From JBBRNH01 sp038230415 (lineage in GTDB: Bacteria; Bacteroidota; Bacteroidia; Cytophagales; Spirosomataceae): a DNA stretch of 64,000 bases. How positions within the stretch are numbered: position 1 is the first letter of the stretch; every line of letters begins with the position of its first letter. The DNA lies in contig JBBRNH010000002.1 in NCBI GenBank assembly GCA_038230415.1, positions 1 through 64,000 of the forward strand, written 5' to 3'. This document shows positions 43,903-52,131 of the stretch, piece after piece. A program made the translations under genes and the position numbers. The notes under the pieces were generated by a model. It saw only the letters and a list, made by a program, of their open reading frames with translations, was not told the origin of the DNA and did not search any database.

Positions 43903-45534
43903 ATGAACAAATTACTTCTAAAAACCAGCCTGGTCGTCCTAACAATCAGTACTTTTGGCTTGATCGCCAGCCAATCCCTGTCCAGGCTTTCGGGCGCACC
44001 CGAACCAATCACGGCGGACGTGACCGTTGCGGGCGGCAAGCTGCACGGGGCGGTTTCGGCGGTGCCAACGGTGCTGGCTTTCAAGGGAATACCCTACGCG
44101 GCTCCGCCGGTCGGGGCGTTGCGCTGGAAATCACCTCAGCCGGTGCAGCCCTGGCCCGACGTGCGCGACGCGACCAATTTTGGTGCGCCTTGCTGGGCGG
44201 CTCCCACGCCGGGACCACCCCCGCAAGGCCCGAAACCAAGCGAAGACTGCCTGACGCTGAACGTCTGGACCCCGGCCAAAACCACGACCGACAACCTGCC
44301 CGTCATGGTCTGGATTCACGGCGGTGGGTTCGAGTTCGGCTCCTCGGCGATGCCCGTCAGCGACGGGGCGAACATGGCCGCCAAAAATGTGGTCGTGGTT
44401 AGCATGAACTACCGGCTGGGCGTGTTCGGGTTTCTGGCCCATGACGATCTGGATAAAGAGGGCAGCGCGTCGGGCAATTTCGGCTTGCAGGACCAAATTG
44501 CGGCCCTGCGCTGGGTGCGGGCCAACATCGTCCGGTTTGGCGGTGACCCGGCCAACGTGACCCTGTTCGGCGAGTCGGCGGGGGCGCATTCGGTGGGGAT
44601 GTTGATGACCTCCCCGCTGGCGAAAGGGCTGTTTCAACGCGCCATCGGCGAGAGTGGGGCGTTCTGGGACAGTGAACACGGCTCGATCAGCACCCGCGCC
44701 GAAGCCCACACGCGGGGCCGCGCCCTGGCCGACCGGCTGGCGGGCGGCAGCCTGGCCAAACTCCGCGACATCCCCGCCGACCAGCTTCACCGCGAGACGG
44801 TCTGGAAAGCCAGCACCGACCCCGGCACCACGGCCTTCGCGCCCAGCATCGACGGGTTTGTACTGCCCGACAGTCCGGCTGAGATTTACCGCAAAGGACG
44901 TCAACACCATGTGCCGCTGCTGGCGGGCTGGAACGGAGCCGAGGGGACAATTTTTATGTCCCGCGCCCTGCCCCACGCCACCGCCGACGAGTTGAAAACG
45001 GCGGCTGGAAAGCAATTCGGCGAAGCAAAAGCGGCTGATTTTCAGCAGGCTTACGCCCTCGCCCCGGACGGCGATACAAAAGCCGCATCGGAAAACCTGA
45101 CGGGTGATCTGGTCATCAGCGAACAGGTCTGGGAATGGCTGCAACTCCACCGGCGAACGGGTAAATCGCCGGTCTATGGCTACCAGTTTGTGTATCGGTC
45201 GGCCTACTGCCCGGTGCCGGTGCATACCAGCGAAATGTCGTTTGTATTCAGTACGTTGCGTCCGCAGATTTTCGCCCCGGCAGCCAAACCCGGCGACCGC
45301 GACCGCGAACTGGCCGGGCTGATGACGAGCTACTGGGTCAACTTCGCCCGCACCGGCAACCCCAACGGCCCCGGCCTGCCCGTCTGGCCCGCCTACGAAA
45401 CCGACAAATCAACCGTCATGCGGTTTGCCCAAACCACGGCAGCCGCGCCCGAAAGCGGCACGGAACGGTTCCGGTTTTTGCAAAAATTTCGCACCAATGG
45501 CCGTTTCCCGGCAAGCTGGCTGACGGTGAATTGA
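43903..45534 (+). CDS. Type-B carboxylesterase
   Basis: A 543-residue exported esterase with an N-terminal signal segment (residues 1-25). Family marks: FKGIPYAAPPVGALRWKSPQ, SEDCLTLNVWTPAK, the oxyanion loop WIHGGGFEFGSS and the nucleophile motif FGESAGAHSVG. The catalytic His is probably in the VPVHTSEMSFVF segment. The family cleaves carboxylic esters. In this cluster it may release a phenolic acid from an ester in the periplasm before hydroxylation. A 175-bp gap with palindromes separates it from the TonB receptor, and the dioxygenase gene follows after 20 bp. Confidence 0.92.
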   Translation: MNKLLLKTSLVVLTISTFGLIASQSLSRLSGAPEPITADVTVAGGKLHGAVSAVPTVLAFKGIPYAAPPVGALRWKSPQPVQPWPDVRDATNFGAPCWAAPTPGPPPQGPKPSEDCLTLNVWTPAKTTTDNLPVMVWIHGGGFEFGSSAMPVSDGANMAAKNVVVVSMNYRLGVFGFLAHDDLDKEGSASGNFGLQDQIAALRWVRANIVRFGGDPANVTLFGESAGAHSVGMLMTSPLAKGLFQRAIGESGAFWDSEHGSISTRAEAHTRGRALADRLAGGSLAKLRDIPADQLHRETVWKASTDPGTTAFAPSIDGFVLPDSPAEIYRKGRQHHVPLLAGWNGAEGTIFMSRALPHATADELKTAAGKQFGEAKAADFQQAYALAPDGDTKAASENLTGDLVISEQVWEWLQLHRRTGKSPVYGYQFVYRSAYCPVPVHTSEMSFVFSTLRPQIFAPAAKPGDRDRELAGLMTSYWVNFARTGNPNGPGLPVWPAYETDKSTVMRFAQTTAAAPESGTERFRFLQKFRTNGRFPASWLTVN

Positions 45535-45554
45535 CCCCATAAACAGCAACGACA

Positions 45555-46532
45555 ATGACACAGATCAAACAGTTTTCGCACATTCCAAAACGCCCCGGCG
45601 AACTGGGGATTCACTCACTGGACCATTTCGGGCTGGCCGTTCCCGACATGAATCAGGCCGAGGGATTCTACGGCGCGTTCGGGCTGGAACTGCGGGCCAA
45701 CGGTAATCAGCTTGGCCTGTTCTGCCCCGACAATACCCACAAATGGGGCATCCTGACCGAAGGGCCGGACAAAAAATTGCAGTACATTTCCTTCGGTGCG
45801 TTCGAGGAAGATATGCCCGCGCTCAAAACCCGAATCGAAAACGCGGGTGTCCGGCTGCTCGATCCACCGCAAGGCTTCGATTCGGCGGGGCTGTGGTTCC
45901 GCGATCCCGACGGGATGCTGATCGAGGTGAAGGTGGCCGATAAAACGTCGCCGAACGAAAAATCGTCGTTCAACATGGCCTCGGTGTCGGCCCCGGACCG
46001 GGGTGCGCCCTATCGGCGTTTGTCGCCCAAGGTTCAGCCACGCCGGATGGCCCACCTGCTGATTTTCACCACCGACGTGCTGCGGGCGATCCGGTTTTAT
46101 AACCAGACCATCGGCCTGCGGCTGTCGGATCATTCGGGCGACGGAATCGCGTTTCTGCACGGGCTGCACGGCAGCGACCACCATCTGATTGCCTTTGCCA
46201 AATCCAACGCGCCGGGGCTGCACCACTGTAGCTGGGACGTGTCGTCGGTGAACGACGTGGGGCTGGGCGCAATGCAGATGGCCGACAAAGGCTATTCCGA
46301 CGGCTGGGGCATGGGGCGGCACGTGCTGGGATCGAATTACTTTCACTACGTCCGCGACCCCTGGGGCAGCTACTGCGAATACTCGTCCGACATCGACTAC
46401 ATCCCCGTTGACCACGACTGGGCATCAGCCGACCACCCCGGCGAGGATTCGTTTTACCTCTGGGGACCGAACCCACCCACCGATTTTGTCCACAACTACG
46501 AGGCCGAAGCCCAAAAATTAACCACCGTATGA
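45555..46532 (+). CDS. Extradiol ring-cleavage dioxygenase, VOC family
   Basis: A 325-residue protein of two VOC modules: residues about 19-130 and 163-285. The C-terminal module holds the Fe(II) ligands of type I extradiol dioxygenases: His167 (RRMAHLLIF), His223 or His224 (GLHHCSWDV) and Glu275 (GSYCEYSSD). The second-sphere catalytic His in GSDHHLIAF and the Tyr/His in SNYFHYVRDPWG are also present. The enzyme opens catechol-type rings next to the hydroxyls (meta cleavage) with O2. It is coupled by a 4-bp overlap to a hydroxylase, which strongly supports this role. Confidence 0.88.
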   Translation: MTQIKQFSHIPKRPGELGIHSLDHFGLAVPDMNQAEGFYGAFGLELRANGNQLGLFCPDNTHKWGILTEGPDKKLQYISFGAFEEDMPALKTRIENAGVRLLDPPQGFDSAGLWFRDPDGMLIEVKVADKTSPNEKSSFNMASVSAPDRGAPYRRLSPKVQPRRMAHLLIFTTDVLRAIRFYNQTIGLRLSDHSGDGIAFLHGLHGSDHHLIAFAKSNAPGLHHCSWDVSSVNDVGLGAMQMADKGYSDGWGMGRHVLGSNYFHYVRDPWGSYCEYSSDIDYIPVDHDWASADHPGEDSFYLWGPNPPTDFVHNYEAEAQKLTTV

Positions 46533-48166
46533 ACAGTCACCAACAAACCGACGTGGTCATCATCGGGGCGGGGCCGGTCGGCCTTTCGCTGGCCATCGAA
46601 TTGGGGCAGCACGGCATTCGGTGCCTGCTGGTGGAGCAAAACGAAAGCGTGGGCAACAACCCCCGCGCCAAGACCACCAACGTCCGCACCCGCGAGCATT
46701 TGCGCCGGTGGGGTATCGCCGACAAGCTGCGCGAAGCCTCGACGCTGCCCCCCGATTATCCGTCGGACATCATCTTCGTGACCCGGCTCAACGGGCCGCA
46801 ACTGACCAAAATCGAGAACGCTTTCAACTGTTCACTCGACCGCAACGACCTCTATTCGGAGTCGGGGCAGTGGGTGCCGCAATATGTTCTGGAACAGGTC
46901 CTGCGGGCGCACGTAGACACGTTGCCGAGCGTCGAAATCCGGTTTACCACGGCTTACGTCGGGGCCGTTCAGGATGAAAACGGCGTGACGACGACGCTAC
47001 GGAATGTCCACACCGGCGAGGAAACAACCGTCAGCAGTGCCTATCTGGTCGGGGCCGACGGGTCGCGGTCGCCGGTGCGGGAAACCATCGGGGCCATGAT
47101 GGAAGGCAAACGCGGCACGGCGGAAAACGTCAACGTGCAGTTTCGGTCGTCGGAGTTGGGTAAGCTCAATCCGCACGGTCCGGCCATCATGTACTGGACC
47201 ATCAACGGCGACGCGCCCTCGCTGATCGGGCCGATGGAAAGCCCCGACATCTGGTATTTCATCGCCACCCGCTACGACGGCAACCTGGCCGACATCGACC
47301 CGAAAGCCCTCATCCGCCGGGCCACCAACCTCGATTTCGAGATGGAGATTCTCGGCACCGCGCCCTGGGCCGCCCACAGTCTGATTGCCGATAAATATGC
47401 CGAAGGCCGGATTTTTCTGGCCGGGGACGCCTGCCACCTGCACCCGCCGTTTGGCGGCTACGGGATGAACATGGGCATCGGCGATGGGGTCGATCTGGGC
47501 TGGAAACTGACCGCCACGTTGCAGGGTTGGGGTGGACCGGCCCTGCTGGCGAGTTACGAGCAGGAGCGCAAACCGATCCACCGGATGATCGTTGACGAGG
47601 CCAATGCCAACTACGCAGCCCTGGGCAATCACCTCACGCTGCCCGGCCTGGAAGTCCCCGGCCCCGTTGGCGATGCGACCCGGCGCGAGGTGGGCGACGT
47701 GATTTTTACGGCCAAGATGCGCGAGTTTAAAACCCTCGGTGCCGTGCTGGGCTACCGCTACGAATCGCCGGTGATTGTGGGCGACGGGTCGGTTCCCCCG
47801 GCCATGACGGCCATGATTTACCGGCCTTCGGGGTATCCGGGCTGTCTGGCTCCGCACCTCTGGCTCGAAGATCAAACCTCGCTTTATGACCAGTTCGGGC
47901 CGGGACTGACCCTGCTGGCGACGGACACAGCGGCCACCGAAGCCAACCTGCGCGATGCCGTCTCCGTAGCCGACGCGCTGGATATTCCGCTCAAAACCGT
48001 CGTCCCGAACGATCACCGGCTGCGTCGGCGGTACGGGGCCGCGTTTGCCCTGATCCGTCCCGATCAGCACGTTGCCTGGCGGGGCGATGCCCTGCCCGAT
48101 GATTTCGGGGCGTTGCTCGAACAGATCAGCGGGGGCAACGTGCGGGAGCTGTCGGTAGTTGCTTAA
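46529..48166 (+). CDS. FAD-dependent aromatic hydroxylase
   Basis: A 545-residue flavoprotein whose ATG overlaps the dioxygenase stop (ATGA). Class A monooxygenase motifs are complete: VVIIGAGPVGLSLAIELGQ, ADGSRSPVRETIG and IFLAGDACHLHPPFGGYGMN. The GDACHLHPPFGGYG form is shared with PheA/TfdB-like phenol hydroxylases and polyketide hydroxylases. It would add a hydroxyl to a phenolic ring with NAD(P)H and O2. It differs clearly from the other hydroxylase of the cluster (39230), so the two probably act at different steps or on different substrates. Confidence 0.9.
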   Translation: MNSHQQTDVVIIGAGPVGLSLAIELGQHGIRCLLVEQNESVGNNPRAKTTNVRTREHLRRWGIADKLREASTLPPDYPSDIIFVTRLNGPQLTKIENAFNCSLDRNDLYSESGQWVPQYVLEQVLRAHVDTLPSVEIRFTTAYVGAVQDENGVTTTLRNVHTGEETTVSSAYLVGADGSRSPVRETIGAMMEGKRGTAENVNVQFRSSELGKLNPHGPAIMYWTINGDAPSLIGPMESPDIWYFIATRYDGNLADIDPKALIRRATNLDFEMEILGTAPWAAHSLIADKYAEGRIFLAGDACHLHPPFGGYGMNMGIGDGVDLGWKLTATLQGWGGPALLASYEQERKPIHRMIVDEANANYAALGNHLTLPGLEVPGPVGDATRREVGDVIFTAKMREFKTLGAVLGYRYESPVIVGDGSVPPAMTAMIYRPSGYPGCLAPHLWLEDQTSLYDQFGPGLTLLATDTAATEANLRDAVSVADALDIPLKTVVPNDHRLRRRYGAAFALIRPDQHVAWRGDALPDDFGALLEQISGGNVRELSVVA

Positions 48167-48180
48167 TCGAAACAGTCATC

Positions 48181-49458
48181 ATGGAAAGTAACCCGAATAA
48201 TGCCGGTATGCCTACCGTTTCAGCCACCCAAGCCCAGCCGGAGCAGACCGCTATGACCATTGACCGGGACTGGACGGCGGTGGTGGCTTCGGCCATCTGC
48301 TTAGTTTTCTCGGTGGGGACCATTCAGCTTTATGGCTTCGGGGTATTTGTGCGTCCGCTGTCGGCAGAGTTCGGCTGGACCCGGACGCAGCTATCGGGCG
48401 CGGTGGCCATCGGGCAGTACGCGCTGGCGTTCTCAGCCCCGTTCTGGGGCATATTGATTGATCGGTTCGGGCCGCGCCGGATCGTGGTTACGTCGGTCGT
48501 GACGCTCTCGGCGGGCGTGGCTTCGCTGGGTCTGCTCACGCCCAATTTGTGGCATATCTACCTGATTTTCGCGCTGATTCCGCTGATCGGGGGTGGGGCT
48601 TCTCCGTTGGGCTACGCGGCCATTCTGGTGCAGCGGTTCGACCGGCGGCTGGGGCTGGCCCTCGGTCTGGCCCTGATGGGTGTGGGCTTCGGGGCCACCA
48701 TGTTGCCGCCCCTGACGCAGTCGCTGCTGGCCCGGTTCGGCTGGCGAACCGCCTACGAACTGCTGGGCCTGACCACGTTGCTCGTCACAGTTCCGGCGGC
48801 CCTGCTGGCGACCCGTGCCGTGCGGGAGCCGGTTCGGCGGTCGGCGGTGGCCCACGCCGTGCCGCTGTCGGCACTATTGGGCACACCCGCTTTTTTGCTG
48901 ATGTGCCTCGTGTTCATCCTGTTGGGCATTATCAGCGTGGGAACGCTGGCGCACCTGGTGCCGATGATGACCGACCGGGGGTTTGCGCCCGCCGAGGCCG
49001 CCAGGATTGCCGGGCTGACCGGGTTGGCGGCTATTGTGGCCCGTAGCGGCATTGGCTGGCTGCTCGACCGGACGTTTGCGCCCCGTGTGCTGGCCGCTGT
49101 TTCGCTGGTGGCCGGGGGGGCGTTTCTGCTGCTGGCCTACGGATCGGGTGCGGGGTCGAGCTACGGGGCGGCTCTGCTGCTGGGCGTGGTGGTGGGGGCC
49201 GAAGTGGATTTTATCGCGTATCTGATCCGGCGGTATTTTGGGCAGGTGGCGTTTGGGCGGCTGTACGGCATTGCGTTCGGGCTGTTTATCGTGGGGTCCG
49301 GCACGGGGCCGCTGCTGCTGGGGGTCAGCTTTGATCGTTTCGGCGGCTATCGGGCGGGATTGCTGGTGTTCGTGGCGGTCAGCATCGTATCAGCCGGTAT
49401 CGCCTGGCTCCTGCCGAAATACCCGGCAATGGCTGTTCAGCCAGCCCAACAGAATTAG
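48181..49458 (+). CDS. MFS transporter
   Basis: A 425-residue inner-membrane transporter with about 12 helices. The N-terminal 30 residues are polar. The motif between helices 2 and 3 is present as GILIDRFGPRRIV. A similar layout (FGVFVRPLSAEFGWTRTQLSG) is typical of monocarboxylate/oxalate-type MFS proteins such as OFA or MCT-like carriers. It follows the hydroxylase after 14 bp, so it is likely to import the aromatic acid or to export a product. Confidence 0.88.
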   Translation: MESNPNNAGMPTVSATQAQPEQTAMTIDRDWTAVVASAICLVFSVGTIQLYGFGVFVRPLSAEFGWTRTQLSGAVAIGQYALAFSAPFWGILIDRFGPRRIVVTSVVTLSAGVASLGLLTPNLWHIYLIFALIPLIGGGASPLGYAAILVQRFDRRLGLALGLALMGVGFGATMLPPLTQSLLARFGWRTAYELLGLTTLLVTVPAALLATRAVREPVRRSAVAHAVPLSALLGTPAFLLMCLVFILLGIISVGTLAHLVPMMTDRGFAPAEAARIAGLTGLAAIVARSGIGWLLDRTFAPRVLAAVSLVAGGAFLLLAYGSGAGSSYGAALLLGVVVGAEVDFIAYLIRRYFGQVAFGRLYGIAFGLFIVGSGTGPLLLGVSFDRFGGYRAGLLVFVAVSIVSAGIAWLLPKYPAMAVQPAQQN

Positions 49459-49514
49459 CTAATTTACTCATTGTCAATAGATTGCTTACCGTTTAATTTC
49501 CTGACCCACTACGC

Positions 49515-50222
49515 ATGATTGCCCAAAAAATGGCCGATGGGCTGTACATGATCTCCCACAAACGGGTCAATATGTTCCTGATTGTCCAGCCCGATGGCTG
49601 CATCCTGATCGATACGGGTTTTCCTGATTCCGCCGATACGGTTGTGGCTGCGCTGGCCGAACTGGGTAAAAAACCGACCGACATTCGGCATATCCTGCTC
49701 ACGCACAACCACCCCGACCACATCGGCAGTGCCGCCGTGCTGCAAAAACTGACCGGTGCCGAAGTCTATATCCACGACCTGGACGCGCCGATTGCCAAAG
49801 CCGGGGGTGGTTTCCGGCCCGTTTATCCGGCACCGGGGCTGCTGAACTGGCTGATGAAAAAATTCGTGCTGGGCAAAGTCCGGCAGGTCGATCCGGTCCG
49901 CATTGACCACCGGCTGACCGACAGCCAGATACTGCCCTTAGCCGGGGGAATCACCGTGATTCACGTGCCGGGGCATTGTCTGGGGCAGGTCGCGTTCTTT
50001 TGGCCGCAGCACGGCGGAGTGCTATTTGCCGCCGATACCTGCATGAACCTGGGTCGGTTAGTGTGGGCGTTTGTTTATGAAGATTTTGCCGAAGGAAAGC
50101 GATCTTTACAAAAGCTGACCAAACTCGATTGTCAAATGGCTGGTTTCGGGCATGGCAATGCCATCATTACAGGTGCCGGAGCGCAGTTTCGGGCGTGGGT
50201 TACCGGGCAATCATCCCGGTAG
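49515..50222 (+). CDS. MBL-fold metallo-hydrolase
   Basis: A 235-residue enzyme with the metallo-beta-lactamase fold. The metal motif is complete: LLTHNHPDHIGSA (His64, His66, Asp68, His69), with a further His in HVPGHCLGQV and Asp in FAADTCMNLG. Substrates of the family vary (thioesters, lactones, phosphodiesters). Last gene on the right of the aromatic cluster, 56 bp after the transporter. A lactonase or thioesterase role would fit the pathway, but the sequence does not show it. Confidence 0.87.
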   Translation: MIAQKMADGLYMISHKRVNMFLIVQPDGCILIDTGFPDSADTVVAALAELGKKPTDIRHILLTHNHPDHIGSAAVLQKLTGAEVYIHDLDAPIAKAGGGFRPVYPAPGLLNWLMKKFVLGKVRQVDPVRIDHRLTDSQILPLAGGITVIHVPGHCLGQVAFFWPQHGGVLFAADTCMNLGRLVWAFVYEDFAEGKRSLQKLTKLDCQMAGFGHGNAIITGAGAQFRAWVTGQSSR

Positions 50223-50874
50223 CTTCGGCTCTGCCCAAAGCACGGTCAGGCAGACAAGGAACAGCAAGAGCCATAACCAGCCGGTCGGTTGCCGGTCGGT
50301 CCGCAGTGGGTGTAATTAAAAAAAGCACAAAAACCGTAATGACTGGGTTGTAGCCCTATGAGCCATTCCGGGCGTGCCTGTAAACTGTTGTACCGGGCTA
50401 TGTGCTTAGGTTTTGGACAAATTAGTCGGATGACGCATGCGGTATAACACTTGGCTGTGATCAGCCAGATTCATTGCAAAACGGGTAGTTAATGACTTGA
50501 TAAACAGCAGAGTTATTTATTATCCGATGGTATTGAAGAGGTCTTATCGAACTTATCACCGTTGAGGAATCCATCGCTTTCGGCCATTGAGTCACGTCGC
50601 CGATTGGTTGGCTACAACAGCCGGAATCGGCATCGGATACGGTGTGGGCATTTTCGGGCGCGGGGCTTACAAATCGGCTTGGGCCTATGGAAGCCGCTCA
50701 CCGAACGGTTGTTCAGTGACGGGTGAAACAGAGTGGTCAGCGGTGGACTGATGCGGGCGCGCAAGCTGTGTTGAACCTGCGCGTCGCATCTAAAAGTGAC
50801 CAATGGCAGTTGCAGTAACAGGCTGATAATGGCCTAAAAATAGGCTGAATATACGTTGAGTAGGTAGTTTTGAC
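50223..50874. other. Intergenic region with decayed coding traces
   Basis: No intact gene seen in 652 bp. On the minus strand (about 50310-50223) a short frame reads WLWLLLFLVCLTVLWAEPKL, like the end of a membrane protein. On the plus strand (about 50590-50720) another reads ADWLATTAGIGIGYGVGIFG, which recalls the VanZ family but lacks the rest. The region separates the catabolic cluster from the recombinase and may be a junction between modules. Confidence 0.35.
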
Positions 50875-51960
50875 ATGCACCCGATGTACCCCACATTAGC
50901 CACCACTGGCAATCTTTCTGTTTCGGCTGACGATACAATTGAAACCTTAATCGAACGCTTCGCCCGCGATCAGGACGTGGTAGAGTCGTCACGGGCGTTG
51001 TACGTTCGCACGCTGCGGCTGTTTCTGAACTGGCTATCGGGGAAAGGCTATGAACTCGGTCAGGTTGATCGCTCTACCATCATTCAGTACAAGGAAGAGT
51101 TGCTGGCCGGTGGGTTGAGCGGCCTGACGGTTGGCTCGTATCTGACCACCGTGCGGAAGTTTTACGAGTGGGCCGAGGCCAACAAATTGTACCCAAACGT
51201 GGCACGGGGCGTGAAGTCGCCCCGGCGAAAGCAGCAGTTCCGGCGGCAGCCCCTCACTGCCGAACAAGGTCGCCAGCTACTGACTACTGCTGACCCGAAC
51301 CAATCTGTGGAGACAAGCAACAAAAATACACCTGCCAACGATTCTGACAAGTTACAGGCGTTGCGCGATCATGCCATCACAAACCTGTTGCTGCGAACAG
51401 GTTTGCGAACTATCGAACTAATCCGGGCCAACGTGGGCGACATCAGCCTGAAAGCAGGAAAGCGGATTCTGAAAATTCAGGGTAAAGGCCGCGACGAAAA
51501 AGATGATTTCGTGATTCTGACCGCTAAAGCCCACGAGCCGATTGCTGTGTACCTGAAATTCCGGTCACAGACCGACGCGCCCAATCTTCTTTCTCCCCCG
51601 GCTGGAGAGCCTCAGACCAAAACAACTACCCCGATTCGACGAACTGGCGTTGACCCGTCGGCTCCCTTGTTTGTGTCCCACTCGAACAATAACCGCGATG
51701 GGCGGCTGACTACGCGCACGATTCGGCACGTCGTCAAGCAGCAGATGCAGGCGATTGGTATTGACAGCCCGGAGTACACGGCCCATTCGCTGCGGCACAC
51801 AACAGCGGTGAGTATTCTGCGAAACGGCGGCAGCATCGAAGAAGCGCAAAGCGTGTTGCGCCACGCCACGCCAACGACGACCCAGATTTACACGCACACC
51901 ATCAGGGAAGAAATCCGGCTGGCGCGGGCCAGTGAAGAGCGGCTTGACGACGTGTTTTGA
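50875..51960 (+). CDS. Tyrosine recombinase / integrase
   Basis: A 361-residue recombinase. The N-terminal SAM-like core-binding domain spans residues about 20-105; the catalytic domain covers 125-355. Active-site residues: Arg178 (TGLRTIELIR), His304 and Arg307 (HSLRHTTAV), His330 (LRHATPTTTQ) and the nucleophile Tyr339 (IYTH). An Asn/Gln-rich insert lies at about 145-160, and another loop at 235-260. The size and lack of Xer-like N-terminus details leave the subtype open. On a plasmid it may resolve dimers, or it may have inserted the neighbouring genes. Candidate crossover-like repeats follow it. Confidence 0.92.
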   Translation: MHPMYPTLATTGNLSVSADDTIETLIERFARDQDVVESSRALYVRTLRLFLNWLSGKGYELGQVDRSTIIQYKEELLAGGLSGLTVGSYLTTVRKFYEWAEANKLYPNVARGVKSPRRKQQFRRQPLTAEQGRQLLTTADPNQSVETSNKNTPANDSDKLQALRDHAITNLLLRTGLRTIELIRANVGDISLKAGKRILKIQGKGRDEKDDFVILTAKAHEPIAVYLKFRSQTDAPNLLSPPAGEPQTKTTTPIRRTGVDPSAPLFVSHSNNNRDGRLTTRTIRHVVKQQMQAIGIDSPEYTAHSLRHTTAVSILRNGGSIEEAQSVLRHATPTTTQIYTHTIREEIRLARASEERLDDVF

Positions 51961-51970
51961 TGGTATACTA

Positions 51971-52006
51971 TTCGACTTCCGTAATGTAATCTTTATGGAA
52001 GTCGAA
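51971..52006. repeat. 10-bp inverted repeat after the recombinase gene
   Basis: TTCGACTTCC (51971-51980) and GGAAGTCGAA (51997-52006) are perfect arms around a 16-nt AT-rich spacer, starting 10 bp after the recombinase stop. No T run follows directly, so a simple terminator is less likely. It could be a recombinase binding site or an mRNA stem. Confidence 0.5.
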
Positions 52007-52088
52007 AGCTGTAACCAAACCAAGTCTCCGTCCTGAGCGCAGCAAAATGATTTTGACTATACTTGGCTATAACCCCATAAAAAACTAC

Positions 52089-52108
52089 ATTTATAGCGGA
52101 TTATAAAT
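52089..52108. promoter_or_regulatory. Inverted repeat upstream of the ATPase gene
   Basis: ATTTATA-GCGGAT-TATAAAT: 7-bp arms around a 6-bp centre, 23 bp before the ATPase start. The AT arms with a 6-bp core recall Xer/dif-type crossover sites, but an operator or promoter element is equally possible. Confidence 0.35.
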
Positions 52109-52131
52109 CAAGTCCGTGTTCGAGGTATACC

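Noticed and set aside
42276..44084. 602-codon open frame on the minus strand
   Set aside because: It runs antisense through the end of a TonB receptor and the start of the carboxylesterase, crosses their intergenic palindromes, and its product has the Arg/Val/Gly-rich texture of a shadow frame in GC-rich DNA.
46997..48070. 357-codon minus-strand frame
   Set aside because: Antisense to the second FAD hydroxylase with intact motifs; Gly/Arg/Val-rich shadow.
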